A DNA stretch of 64,000 nucleotides from Macrotrachela quadricornifera. Lineage: Eukaryota; Rotifera; Eurotatoria; Philodinida; Philodinidae. The stretch spans positions 458,009 through 522,008 of the forward strand of contig JAJEKB010020623.1 of assembly GCA_022393335.1 (NCBI GenBank). Direction: 5' to 3'. Positions 45,901 to 56,770 of the stretch are shown here, piece by piece (positions within the stretch are counted from its first letter, which is position 1; each line of letters opens with the position of its first letter). The notes under the pieces were generated by a model. That model was not told the DNA's origin. It saw only the letters and a program-made list of their open reading frames with translations, and did not search any database. The translations under genes and the position numbers were made by a program.

Positions 45901-46140
45901 GATTGTTAGCAATTTATTTCCCTCTGACTATTACGTCCTAAAGGGACAACCTTTTACACACAATGTGCCATGCAATAAAAAAGAAGATAAAAAGAGAGAG
46001 AATAAAGCTGTTTTAAAATGAAAAGGGAAAAGAGAACATGAAAAGCTAGGGATTATACATTAGCCAAGTGCACACAATCAAGCTCCTCTAAGCTAGAGCC
46101 CAAGAAACAGGTTGTACAGTTATAATAACCGATGACAATC

Positions 46141-49119
46141 TCAGAATGTTTCTGGAAATTCAGCGTAGCATCTGATATCTTCAACATCAATAAGAGCTAT
46201 AGTGTCGGATGAGCCATGATTCGACATCCATCCTAGTATTTGTCCCAGCACATCCACATGCTCAACGAATCGCTTAGAACGATATAGCTCTTTAATTGAT
46301 CTATATCCCTCTTGCCATGCTGCACGATGTCCATTCAGGCTAGATTGCTCTAGCAGCAAATAGCCATCTCGCGAATTAGAGAGTCTCTTCAAATATTTAA
46401 TCCAATACGCATAGCATTTATCATCAAGAGAGCGCTCGTCATAAGCAAATGCGAAGAATAAATCGTTCCAGAAATGACAACGGTATATCCTTTTGAGTGA
46501 TGAATAATAAAAATGATTTAGCTTCGAGCGCTGTAGACCTGTAAATAGTGGAAGCAGGGCACAGAGCCAAGTAAAGAAAGGTAAGACGAATGTTGAATGA
46601 AGGACCCGACGTAAAGCGATAGATGACAAACCATTCAATCTGAACGAATTTATCATAGCAGTCTGTTGACGAATTTTGATCATGATCCGACCAATAATAT
46701 AACCCCAACCGACTTTCGTTGAGATCCAATAACCCAGATATTTATACTGTGTGACCCATTCGATTTCATTCCCACCACATTTAATGTCGGGCATAGGATC
46801 AGGGAATCCTACGGCTCTCGCCGACCACATGATTTGAGTTTTTACATAGTTTATCGGTTGCACAGCTAATGTAGAATAGTATTCTAGATACTCAAAAAAC
46901 GAATGAAGCCGACGTTCTAGATCAATGCATTGATCAGTGTATTTTATACCCATTTCCCCTGCGACTACGGCTGCTAGATCATCTGCAAAGAAAAACGACG
47001 TGGCCATAGGCAAGAAATGTTCCATATCGGCATGATAAGTAATGAACAGAGTTGGTGTCAAGCTAGATCCTTGGGGGCCGCCTCGCCGAATCGGGAACCA
47101 CCGTGAGCGTTTACCTTGAATTTCAATCGTGCCACGCCTGTCTTCCAACCAAGTTCGTATCCATTTAACATAAGCAACCGGAATACCCATCCTTACTAGC
47201 TTTCCCAAGCAGCCTTCGAACCATAACTGGTCGAAGGCGCTTTTAAAATCAACAAAGACGGTGGCTACAGGCTCACTGTTGGACATTAACGATGATATTT
47301 GCTCAACCAAGAGCAGGACTCGAGTTTGAAGCCGATGCCCAGCTCGAAATCCAGATTGACTATCAGGGAGAATTCCCCTATCTTTAAGTACTTGCAAGAA
47401 TCTGTTCAGAAACAGACGCTCTTGGACTTTGAGAAACGAATCTAACAGCGAGATTGGTCGCGTGTGGTCAGGAGTGCATACTACGCTCTTTTTCGCTAAT
47501 AAGACCATTCTAACATCCTTGAATCGTCTTGGTAAGAAGTAGGATGAGAACGAATGATTATACATCCGAACAAAGAAGTGCCAATAGTTCTTAGGAATAT
47601 TACCAAGCAAGTATGGTGATAAACCATGGCAGTCACATGATCTTTTCTTTTCTCTACCAATTAGCACTTTAAGAACCTCAGGATACGTTACCAGTGGTAT
47701 CGCATCAGATGCATTGTCGAAGTCAGGTGGTACGGTATCTACATAAGGATGGGGTCTAACTACTTTTGGCTCCATAAAAAGTTGTTCGTAGTAGTCTGCT
47801 GCAAGATTTGCCATATCCTGTGGGTCTTTGACAGATACACCTTGCGGTGAGATAAGTCCTCTAAGGACAGATGATCCAGATCTAAAGTGTTTTTTAGTTT
47901 GGTTCTAGAAATGTACCGAAGCTTTTCCAGATTTATGCCGATCAGATAGATTCTTAGCAAGTTGCTCTTGTCTGAAGCGTTTTAATTCAGAACGTGCTAC
48001 ATTACGAAGATGACGTGCTTCTTCCCGTAAATACACACAACCTTTACGCTTTGCTTTGAATGATAGTGAGCGACTACGTGCCAATAGGACTCTCAATTCG
48101 GGTGATACGGCCATTCTTGCTACTTTAAGCGGGAACCAACGAGTGCAACGATCTTTTAATGCGCTTAGAAAATCAACAAATTCATCATATGTAACATCAT
48201 AATGAGTGTTCATCCACTCTCGCTCCCAAAATGTAAAGGTGTATGTCAGGAAAGTAGAGAAGACGTTCCATAATGTTCGTGTGGCCGTGGCTATTTCTTT
48301 GTGTTCAGTAGTTAACATGCACATAATCGGTTTGTGGTCACTCGTTGTGAAACCTTCATAAGTGTCGATCGAGATATCGATGCCTGCAGCTAATAGATAG
48401 TCAATCGTGCGTTCAGAACGAAGAGATGTATATGCATTTGGAAGAAAAGGTGCCAGACTACAGCTATCCGCCCAGTTAAGTAGGGAGGTGGCTTTCTGAC
48501 CATCTTGCTCCAGGTCAACATTGAAATCTCCCATGATGGCGCATCGAGACGTCGTAAAACAAGATAGATCATCCCAGCACCAAGATTTACTAACAGGAGC
48601 ATAGATACCAATCAGCCGGCTCGGTACATCAAGATGTAAATCTAGAATACACACGTTTGGTAGTGAACAAGAGACGCGTGAAGCCGGAATACTTTGTCGA
48701 ATAAGTATGATGACTCCTCCGTGAGCGTTCTCTCCAGCCTGATAGAACGAGCGATACGATGGATACATGGTCCCTAGTAGAGAAAAATCAACTTTACCAA
48801 CTTCGCCTAAGACAAGAATATCAAAATGATGTTTATCCGACAGCAGGATGATTTCATTCCATCTGACATTCAGACCGCGTACGTTAAAACAGAGTATATG
48901 TATGAATCCCGTCGATGAATAAGACTCAGGACCATTAAGCGAGGACCAGCGAGATAGACATGAGGGTAGAGTTCGTGATTCATGCCATTCTTCCACAATT
49001 TCCAATAGCACAGCAAAATCATTTGCAGACATCGTGGCTTTTGCTGTATGTAGCAAGTTATAGTCTATATTATCTTTAGCAGGTAGGCTGATAACAGGAT
49101 GTATAGCGACGTTATCCAT
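46141..49119 (-). pseudogene. LINE ORF2: AP endonuclease + reverse transcriptase, single in-frame TAG
   Basis: Codons run in one frame from ATG 49119 to the stop at 46141, with only one break, TAG at 47905-47907 (about residue 405). The context suggests a former tryptophan codon. The N-terminal endonuclease has C-F-N-V-R-G-L, an acidic G-E-V-G-K, Y-A-P-V, M-G-D-F-N and T-S-D-H-K-P-I. The RT has F-V-D-F-K-S-A-F-D, G-G-P-Q-G-S-S-L-T-P and the active site F-F-A-D-D. Typical LINE ORF2 length. One point mutation is enough to explain inactivity; readthrough cannot be excluded. Confidence 0.9.
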
Positions 49120-50992
49120 TAGATATAGAATGAGAAGAACATGCTTTTAGTTTTTGAGCTGCCGTTGAGAAGTACTTCTTGTCATTTGCTGAGACATTAA
49201 CATTATTAGCTATGATTGCGCATACATTTTCTACAATACGATTCGTGGTAGCCCTATACTCTTCAAATGCAAACTGTAACGCTCGAATGTTTTCATCTGC
49301 AGTTTCAGCCCTTCTGTTGCATTGGTCTACATGACTTCTAATTTCAGCATGTAACTCATCAATCGTTTCACGGGTTTTCGTTGATTCTATCTTGATTGCT
49401 TCCAGAAAAGAATCGAGTTTTTTCGAAAGAAGTGTGTCTAGGTTTGTTTCCAATGTTCGGCTTGTAGTAACAGAAGAGACGGGATGTTTAAACTTGGCAA
49501 ACGCGAGTGGAAAATCCAACTGCGATGGATTTGTATTATCGAATTCTCTATTATTTATAGCAGGTTGCTGAAGCAGATTTCGAGTAAGCGCAGCTCGATA
49601 GCTCTTCACCAGTGAGCATTTCGAATCTGTAGACTTGTGTTCTTCTCCACACCTGATACATTTTAAGATGCCCGAACACTTATGTTTTTTAATATCAGTA
49701 GAGCTTTCGCCACAGGTTTTACATATAGTTCTATCACGAAGCGGACAATTTTTTTGAAAGTGACCGATTTCACAGCAGTTTCCACATATTAGTACCTGAG
49801 CAGGTGCCAGATACTCCACTACTCGATATTTAATATGATCGACAGCCATTTCTTTGTTTTGTAAAATCTCAGCACGTGTTTTGGCACAAGAAAATTCAAC
49901 CTTAACTGTACGAACAGGATTTTGTAAGCGATTCTTTAGACGAATTACTTGAACGACTCCGGAATATTGATCCTTCAAATCTTGAGTAAACTCATCCCAA
50001 TCAATGCTTAACGAAACGTTTTGAAGAATGACACAAAGCTGTGGTGGAGTTGATGGTTTTTTCACTTCAAATGTTTCATTGCAGAGGCGAGAAGGCCAAT
50101 TGGAATTGTTGCTTAGAAAACAAAATGAATCGATATTTTCTACGAAAACCAGAATACAGTAATTCCTCTCATCTGTTTTATGACGATATGCAGTGGTTTT
50201 GAGCTCCACATCCGACTCTTTAGCATGTTTGATTAATTCATCAATTACTATTTTATCTTTCACAGCTTTTTTAAATGAAATTATAAATGGTGAGAACGGG
50301 TAACGTGTTGTTGCAAAACGACGTGCGGCTACCGATACTTCATGTAACGGTTGGTTAGCCTGATCCGTAGTTTCGGGGCCATAATGTGTGCTTCCATTGA
50401 TTGTCACCGACTTATGTTTCTTTGGTGTAGTATATCGAGTTTCATGACGTTGAATATATTGTATGTCAGCTTGTGGTTGATTGACACTTGTATCGCAAGA
50501 TTTACTAATTTCATCAATTTGTCTCTTGGAGATTTGCGCCATCTGATTGTTCGTATTCGTAGAGGATGGACTGGGAGTTGACGTAATCATTGCCTGATTC
50601 ATTCCTGTTGATGAGGAAAGAATGTTATTATTTGATGGTATGTATTGTGAAAGTATCGGTGCTTGTTGTTGATACGTGACTTGTTGCCCTATCACTGGCT
50701 GCATGCATTGTTGAAATCCTTGATTAGAAATAATATGGTGTTGCTGATGAATTAATTGTTGCTCTGCAGCCGATGAGATAAACTGATTTACAGCAGTTTG
50801 ACGTGTTTGTTCGATAGGAAGACCATTATTATTATACCACTGTTGTGCTACTACTTGGTTATTTGTATAGTTTCCATTTTGCACTAATGTTCCAGAATTA
50901 GCTGTTGTTTGATCTGTTTGTATATACGATGGACCGATAGTCACAGGCGCCACTTGATACGGTGCGATTGATAATTGATGTCCCGAAGACAT
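49112..50992 (-). CDS. LINE ORF1: RNA-binding protein with three CCHC zinc knuckles, 626 aa
   Basis: Residues 1-150 are rich in Q/N/S/T and probably disordered. A central region (about 215-400) looks RRM-like, ending V-R-T-V-K-V-E-F. Three zinc knuckles follow: C-G-N-C...H...C, C-K-T-C-G...H...C and C-I-R-C-G...H...C (about 405-460). The C-terminus (about 530-610) is heptad-rich and likely a coiled coil. Such proteins bind the element RNA to form the retrotransposition particle. The frame is fully open. It overlaps ORF2 by eight bases at its end. Confidence 0.88.
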   Translation of the reverse strand: MSSGHQLSIAPYQVAPVTIGPSYIQTDQTTANSGTLVQNGNYTNNQVVAQQWYNNNGLPIEQTRQTAVNQFISSAAEQQLIHQQHHIISNQGFQQCMQPVIGQQVTYQQQAPILSQYIPSNNNILSSSTGMNQAMITSTPSPSSTNTNNQMAQISKRQIDEISKSCDTSVNQPQADIQYIQRHETRYTTPKKHKSVTINGSTHYGPETTDQANQPLHEVSVAARRFATTRYPFSPFIISFKKAVKDKIVIDELIKHAKESDVELKTTAYRHKTDERNYCILVFVENIDSFCFLSNNSNWPSRLCNETFEVKKPSTPPQLCVILQNVSLSIDWDEFTQDLKDQYSGVVQVIRLKNRLQNPVRTVKVEFSCAKTRAEILQNKEMAVDHIKYRVVEYLAPAQVLICGNCCEIGHFQKNCPLRDRTICKTCGESSTDIKKHKCSGILKCIRCGEEHKSTDSKCSLVKSYRAALTRNLLQQPAINNREFDNTNPSQLDFPLAFAKFKHPVSSVTTSRTLETNLDTLLSKKLDSFLEAIKIESTKTRETIDELHAEIRSHVDQCNRRAETADENIRALQFAFEEYRATTNRIVENVCAIIANNVNVSANDKKYFSTAAQKLKACSSHSISNG

Positions 50993-51197
50993 TTATATAA
51001 ACTTTTAAGTCCCTTTTCCTTTCTTTTTTCTTTTTATTTTTTGAATTCAAGTTTATAAATTGTAAATTGTATAATGATACAAATAATAGAAAAGAAAGAA
51101 AAAGAAAAAGAAAGAGCGCGGACCACGTACTTACGATGGAATCGAATACGTCTTATCGCGAGGAAGACAAACGAAGGAATGAGCGTCACAAAACTTT

Positions 51198-51460
51198 ATA
51201 CACTACTTCCTTAGCTCTGAGGAAAGTCGACGTGGGATTGGAATCACTAAACGGGGTGCGCGGAAAGGGCTGGATGAAATTTCATCTTGATCAATACAGA
51301 TCGAGATTCTGATGAATCTGTTCGCTATGTATTTGGTCATCATGAGAGATAGCATCACGGAACTATCCGCATCAGTTCCTTCAATGCTAAGGAAAGTCGT
51401 GAGAGTGATTGGAGGTGAGAAAGGGACGTGTGTGTGAAACTTCATCCAACCCGTAAGAGA
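51198..51460. repeat. Rest of repeat copy 2 and copy 3 of the ~190-bp array
   Basis: Across the LINE, copy 2 continues with TACTTCCTTAGCTCTGAGGAAAGTCG (two parts, 51203-51229). Copy 3 repeats this as AGTTCCTTCAATGCTAAGGAAAGTCG near 51376-51401, with GTGATTGGA or GGGATTGGA after each. It is non-coding and diverged. The short frames 51067-51312 and 51203-51445 are incidental. Confidence 0.6.
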
Positions 51461-51549
51461 CCATGATTTTACTCACTTTCTATAATCAAATGACGCAGTT
51501 CAATGCAAATTTGAGAGTGAGAATGTCAGCTTGAGTCCAATGAGAAGAG

Positions 51550-51865
51550 TCCTGTTGAAGATGCCTGATGCACAGCGGGAAAAGCTTTGTGAAAGATACC
51601 CCATGCACGGCGAGAAAAGCTCTGTAGCAGAGGTTCCAGATATGATGAAAAAGGTCCTGTGGAAGAGGTATCACGTACGGCGAGAAAAGTCCAATGATGA
51701 ACATCTAACGCATAGCAGGAACAATCCTATTAAAGATGCGTGACTCTTGCCGGTAAAAGTCCTGTCCAAGAGGTTTCAGGTGTGACGGGAAAATTTCTGT
51801 TGCAGATGGTTCAGCCACAGCGGGGAACAGTCCTTTAGAAGACGTGTTATTTGCAGCAGAAAAAT
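51550..51865. repeat. 35-bp minisatellite, about nine diverged copies
   Basis: Units of 35 bp (one of 36) start with TCCTGT or a variant at about 51550, 51585, 51620, 51655, 51690, 51725, 51760, 51795 and 51831. The consensus is roughly TCCTGTNGAAGATG, then GCACGGCGGGAAAAG. Copies differ at many positions, so the array is old. It is noticeably richer in G+C than its surroundings. No coding function is supported, although several frames stay open because 35 is not a multiple of three. Confidence 0.8.
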
Positions 51866-51869
51866 TCGG

Positions 51870-52366
51870 ATGGAAGAAGTAAAAATTTAACCATATTCTC
51901 TTTTCATCGGGTACCTCCGCTAGTTCATTCATAAAAGTCATATTTATGGTGTTACAATGTAAAAAGAACTATTAGTATATATTTTGATTTTAATATCATT
52001 AATTAATTAATGTTTAGTTGATTTAAAGTAATTTCTTCGAATGATGAACTACGATTGGAAATGCATGTGAACAAAAGGAATGCATCTTCATACATTCTCT
52101 ACTTGTTCTTTGTGTATGCTTAGAAAAAAAAGGAGTCTTATTACCTTTGTGAAAATTAGAGCACGATAAAACGGGTCTCAGTGTACGTCTTTCATGTTCT
52201 TCTAGTCAGATTATTTGTTCGTTTATGTATATTTTTTTCTCTGCATTGTTTTCGTAGCATCTAAACAATTGCATGTAGTAGTATTAATAGCTTTTTTCTA
52301 CCATAAAGCATGTTTATGTACTTTATTTTTTTTCTATCTTTTATTTAGGTACTTATGTGAAAATAT
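51870..52366. other. Gene-free stretch downstream of the transporter
   Basis: Nothing coding was recognised. GGAATGCATCTTCATACATTC near 52078-52098 resembles inner arms of foldbacks A and B. The region probably contains the transporter's 3' UTR. Confidence 0.4.
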
Positions 52367-54213
52367 TTATATATGTACAGACAAAGTAGAAAGAATACTT
52401 TTTCTGGCATATTCTGATTCACGATTCATTGGTTTGTCTTTCGTTTCAGGTAAGATTAATGATAGTAAAATGACGACAGCAGCTAATATTGCTGATGCAT
52501 AAAATGTATATGGTAAATATTCAGTCTTAACGGACGTATCAATAATTGGTGCAACAATAGCACCAATACGACTAATTGCAATAAAAAATCCATTAGCACT
52601 ACTTCGAATTGAAGTTGGAAAAAGTTCAGGTACGAATATCCATGATACAGCTACTGAACCTGATATACTAAATTTTCCAAATTGAGCAATAAATATAGTT
52701 ATCGTTGAACTATGTGGTAAAATAATTGGAATAAGAAGAACACAAACAATTGTTAGAGTCATTAGAAGAACAAATGAACCTTTACGAGCAAGTTTTGTTG
52801 ACATCAGTAAAGAACCTGTTATATAACCAGCTGCTTCAACAATAGCACCAATTAATATTCCTAAATATGGTGAAATATTCATTGCTGCTAGGCCATAACT
52901 TATTTTAATATAAAGCATAAGTGTTGTAAAACCAAGTAAACCAATAATTAATAATTTAATCATAGTTCGACGATTTGTCAGAATGTGATGAACACTACGA
53001 AGAAATGGTAATTCATCATATTTTAATGATGGCTGTTTTCGTACAAATTCTTCATAAAATGGATACCAATCTTCTTTTTTTCGTTTATTTTGTGTTGCTA
53101 TCCGTTGTAAAAGTACTGCAAGTTGAACATACTGTCGTTTAGAATAGATGTATAATGGTGATTCAGGCATAAAATAAAGATATGGTAGTACTAATGCAAA
53201 AAAAGCTGTGTTAATCCATTTGAGTATTTTCCAATCTTTTGCTAAAAAAGCAAATAGAGCAACAATAACTTCACCAAATGTAAATGAAATCAGTGCAAAA
53301 TTTCCTGCTAAGTTTGTATGTGTTGATGATGTTAATTCAAGCATGAGAATAAATATTAGACTAAGTGTAGAAGCAGTTAGACCTGATGCAAATTGATTAA
53401 TTAATAAAAGACTGAATCTAACAAAATAAAACAAGGATTTTGGATAAAGAAAAAAAAATCAACCATTTACTTCATATGCATTGATAGGGGCATCCATTGC
53501 ATTAGTGTCTGAGTAATTAAACATGTTACAAGTAGAACAATAGTGATAATAACAGTTAATCTTTTTCGACCAAATTTATCACCTAATGATCCAATAATAA
53601 GTATTGAAAAACCACCACATTGCATTAAAGTAGCCAACCAACTTTTTGTTGGTTCATTACTACAGACAAGATTTGCTTCTTCAGTAAATGTATATCCAAA
53701 TATAGATCGATCATATACCCATCCATTTGGACAATGAACAAGTGTGTCATTTCGATTTTCCATTGTATAACGTACACATTTCTCCCAATTTTTCCCATCT
53801 TTTGTTTTTGGTATATAGTTATTAATTAATTTTTCATGTGTGCTATTTATTGGATAGTATTGTGAGTCATTAGGCCAAATATTTTCTGGTAATCGGCATC
53901 GATGTTCAGGCTCAGCTGCACCAAAAACATAATAGAAAGCAACAATACCCGCACTTATTGCAATGAGATTAATAAAGAAATAATGTATCAACTGAAATCG
54001 ACTAAAATCGCCACATTTTTTAAGAACATCATCAAAAGAGATTTGTACTTTTGCTGACGAAAATAGATCTGTATTAATATCAATTGAATCTGCCTATCAA
54101 ATGCATATTTTGAATCAATTTTCATGAAAACAAAATAGGTTTTTGCTTACATGCAATTCTCTCTTAACAGTATCACTGTTAAGTGCATCCATTTCACTGT
54201 GTAATCCATTCAT
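52367..54213 (-). CDS. SLC22-like (organic cation/anion) MFS transporter, 578 aa, three exons
   Basis: Minus-strand exons 54213-54151, 54093-53471 and 53417-52367; GT/AG introns of 57 and 53 bp, phases consistent. After a short N-terminal tail, TM1 (F-F-I-N-L-I-A-I-S-A-G-I-V-A-F) leads to a large extracellular loop with cysteines and N-x-S/T sites and the family hallmark W-V-Y-D...Y-T-F-T-E-E-A-N-L-V-C. Then come the MFS loop G-S-L-G-D-K-F-G-R-K-R, P-E-S-P-L-Y at the middle, V-P-E-L-F-P-T-S-I-R-S-S-A-N-G, and L-P-E-T-K-D-K-P at the end. Twelve membrane helices are expected. The family moves organic cations, anions or carnitine across the plasma membrane; the substrate here cannot be told. The short introns and A/T-ending codons fit a native gene. 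Confidence 0.9.
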
Positions 54214-54969
54214 TTGTCACTTTTCTGTTGTACTTCGTTAAGAGTAAGGTTAAATAAGCTAGAAAAAGTAATGTTATTTAACCATCTTCACCTATATTCT
54301 TTACTTTATACTTTTAAATGTGACATATCTCAGTTTATACAAAAAAAAAAGAAAAAATCGATAAGAAATCGTGTTTGAATAGTTCCTGTTCTATTCTACT
54401 ACAACGCACGAACAGTTACTCTCACACCAAACCTTGTTTTCTTTTCTTTTTCAACAATAAATCAATTTTTTTTCTTCCTACGTTGCTCATTATTAATTAC
54501 AAATATACTAATACACAATATGTTCAAGATTAACTTCTGTGGTTCTTTAATAAAAAATGATATATTTCAACTAATAGAGATAGACTTATTTTGTTCTATT
54601 GTTTAGTAATTTGATTTTAATGAAGAGAAAGTATATATTGATCTATTTTGTTATTCTTGCACCCGCTAATCTATTCTATTTGTCTTGTTAGATAAAACTA
54701 AGGACAATTATAATGATAATACTTATGTATCTTGCAAATAAAATTGTATTTTTAACTAAAAGCTTCATTCGGAAGGGAAATAAAATAAATCAGATCTATA
54801 AAGTAACGTTAACCCACTCGCCACAATCTAGTTTTTTTTTTGTAAAAAGTCTATAAAATATCCATTCTTGCCAGTGTCCGCTTCCAGCAAGTGCAGTTAG
54901 TAACCTTTTCATTTTCTTTCACTGATTATTCATTGTTCTCTTTCATATCATCACATCATGATTTGAAAC
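54214..54969. other. Gene-free stretch upstream of the transporter
   Basis: This AT-rich region holds the presumed promoter and 5' UTR of the minus-strand transporter. No motif can be assigned. Confidence 0.4.
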
Positions 54970-55740
54970 CAGTGATGTCCATAGGGCAGGGCCAGACGAG
55001 ACTCTATGGCCCTGGGAATTCTATATGTTAGCTCGTGTTTTAAAAAAGTACTGTGATTCACCTTCAAAGTGAGAAGAAAGATTGAAATAACAGAGATTTT
55101 GCTAGTAAACGTTATTTATAGTTCTCGTATTTCGATTACAAATGTATAATTTTCAATGAAATAATTGCAAAAAAAGTAAAGTTTACGTTTTAATAAAAGG
55201 CCCAAAATGAAATGGAAATATTTTGATCGATTGTCATCGTTTTGAATCAACGACAATCAATTAGGATTTTCGATTTTATTTTCGACCTTTTATTATTACC
55301 CATAAAGTTTACTGATAGTTTTTCTCTTCGTTGTGATTTATTGTTATTTATTGTTATTTATTGTTAATCATGATTGTTTTTCGCTTTGTTAATTTTATAA
55401 ATAATTAAAAAAATTATTAGTTAAACTTACATCCAGACGCTATTTTGCATTTTCCTAATTTTCCTTCTAAGAATTATTACTTCATCTCTTTTTTTTGAAA
55501 CTAGAAGATAAAGATTAGAAGATTCCTGGTCTATGTGCTAGAGTAATATATATTTTATTTAGATCTTAGTCGTGAAACAACATCAATCTGTATTCGCCCT
55601 GTTCTGTTCCGTTCTGATGCGCGGCACAGGGCAGGGCATGGTTTTCTTTTGTATACTATTTTTTTCTAACAGGGTGGGGCGAAGATGGCAAGACGGTAGG
55701 GCAGGGCAGAGCGTCTTAGAGTGCCCTGTAGACATCTCTG
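54970..55740. mobile_element. Non-autonomous hAT-type element with 8-bp target duplication
   Basis: CAGTGATGTCCATAGGGC starts the element at 54970, and its inverted partner GCCCTGTAGACATCTCTG ends it at 55740 (15 of 18 match). TTTGAAAC (54962-54969) and GTTGAAAC (55741-55748) match 7 of 8, the hAT duplication length. Both ends carry GC-rich GGGCAGGGC repeats (55618-55720 and 54985-55015) unlike the AT-rich middle. Nothing is encoded. A full-length hAT transposase would have to act in trans. Confidence 0.8.
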
Positions 55741-55828
55741 GTTGAAACGAAAGTTTCAAGTTTTTCCTGTTTGTTCTTGTTCCTATGGTTTTACGCATAA
55801 GAGCAGTGGAAGTTTCAAAATAATTCAC

Positions 55829-56002
55829 ATGCCGTTTGAAGAAATTGATACAAAAGAAAGCGCTAGTTCATTAAGTGGAGTGAGCTCTTTAGATGATGAT
55901 TTTGATAGAACGGATTTTGAATCTAGAAGTTCCGACGAAGAAACGACTCTTAACGAGGTGAATTCAAACGTTGGTTACGGAGTAAAAAACAGAATCGGTT
56001 GA
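55829..56002 (+). pseudogene. Small acidic unknown protein, 5' part
   Basis: Translation from ATG 55829 gives a Ser/Asp/Glu-rich stretch (S-S-L-D-D-D-F-D, S-S-D-E-E-T-T). A second frame, V-E-E-L-M-E-D-H-V-F-T-E-E-V, continues after about 55995 without a plausible intron. This may be a frameshifted gene whose 3' part was split by the foldback at 56039-56545. No family was recognised and the coding status is uncertain. Confidence 0.3.
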
Positions 56003-56038
56003 AGAACTCATGGAAGATCATGTGTTCACTGAAGAAGT

Positions 56039-56545
56039 AACTTCTAAAATATTGTTTTCATGGATTAATGGTTTTCATCAATTATTTGAATAAATTGATT
56101 TTAAATAGAATAGATTCAGTGAATTGTATCGGGCTATTTCATTAAGCACATGTCTTTAAGTATCAGGGGTGATATATCTTATGAATAATTCATTTCAAAG
56201 TCACGTTATGCAAATGTGCTGCGGGTACGCCTTTCCGGTTGAATCGAATCTTTTGCATTTTATTGCGAAATTTCAAATTCAATTGACGAAGCACTTTTGA
56301 TGCGCTTTTCAAATGATCAATCTAACTATTTTCGTTTATTTTATCAGATAAATGAACCTGCAGCACATTCGCATAACGTGACTTTGAAATGAATTATTCA
56401 AAAGACTTATCGACCCTAATACTTAAAGACAAGCGCTTAATGAAATAGCCCGATACAAATCAGTGAATCTACTCTATTAAAAATCAATTTACTCAAACAA
56501 TTAATTAAAAACACTAATCCATGAAAACAATATTTTATGAAATAT
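56039..56545. repeat. Foldback element H, ~185-bp arms
   Basis: AATATTGTTTTCATGGATTA (from 56042) is matched inverted by CCATGAAAACAATATTTT (to about 56538). The pairing continues inward through ATCGGGCTATTTCATTAAG / CTTAATGAAATAGCCCGAT to CACGTTATGCAAATGTGCTG / CAGCACATTCGCATAACGTG. Identity is about 85-90%. The spacer of roughly 130 bp is non-coding. Confidence 0.85.
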
Positions 56546-56770
56546 TATGTTCAGAAACTTTTTTCGAAAGCTGTGCTCAGTTTTCGAAACAGTGTTATGG
56601 GCTTTTATAAAATAACAAAAGCTATTGTAGATAACTGGAACATACCATTCTGGAAAACATTTCACGGCGCATCCTTTGGTAATAAATTAAGGAGTGCTTC
56701 AGATATTAAAACAAAAAAAATAGATAATACAGATGTTACCATTCAATCTGAACCATTCGATACATCATAA
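56537..56770 (+). pseudogene. Unknown 77-codon frame following foldback H
   Basis: The frame is open with M-K-Y-Y-V-Q-K-L-F-S-K-A-V and a polar C-terminus. It starts within the right arm of the foldback, so the start is doubtful. It could be the 3' part of the acidic gene at 55829. No family was recognised. Confidence 0.25.

Larger units (their letters stand above)
45901..51181 (-). mobile_element. Near full-length LINE (non-LTR retrotransposon) with 16-bp target duplication
   Basis: AGCGTCACAAAACTTT occurs perfectly at 45885-45900 and 51182-51197, framing a 5281-bp minus-strand element. It has a 5' UTR (50993-51181), ORF1 (50992-49112), ORF2 (49119-46141) and a 240-bp 3' UTR. ORF1 and ORF2 overlap by 8 bases (ATGGATAA), which suggests termination-reinitiation. 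The 3' end reads ...AATAAATTGCTAACAATC with no long poly-A. Only one stop breaks ORF2, so the insertion is recent. ORF1 with three CCHC knuckles plus an APE endonuclease fits the Jockey/I-type superfamily. No RNase H was recognised. Confidence 0.9.

Noticed and set aside
50993..51865. 35-bp minisatellite as the LINE promoter repeats (like L1 monomers)
   Set aside because: The perfect 16-bp target duplication places the LINE 5' end at 51181, so the array lies outside the element.
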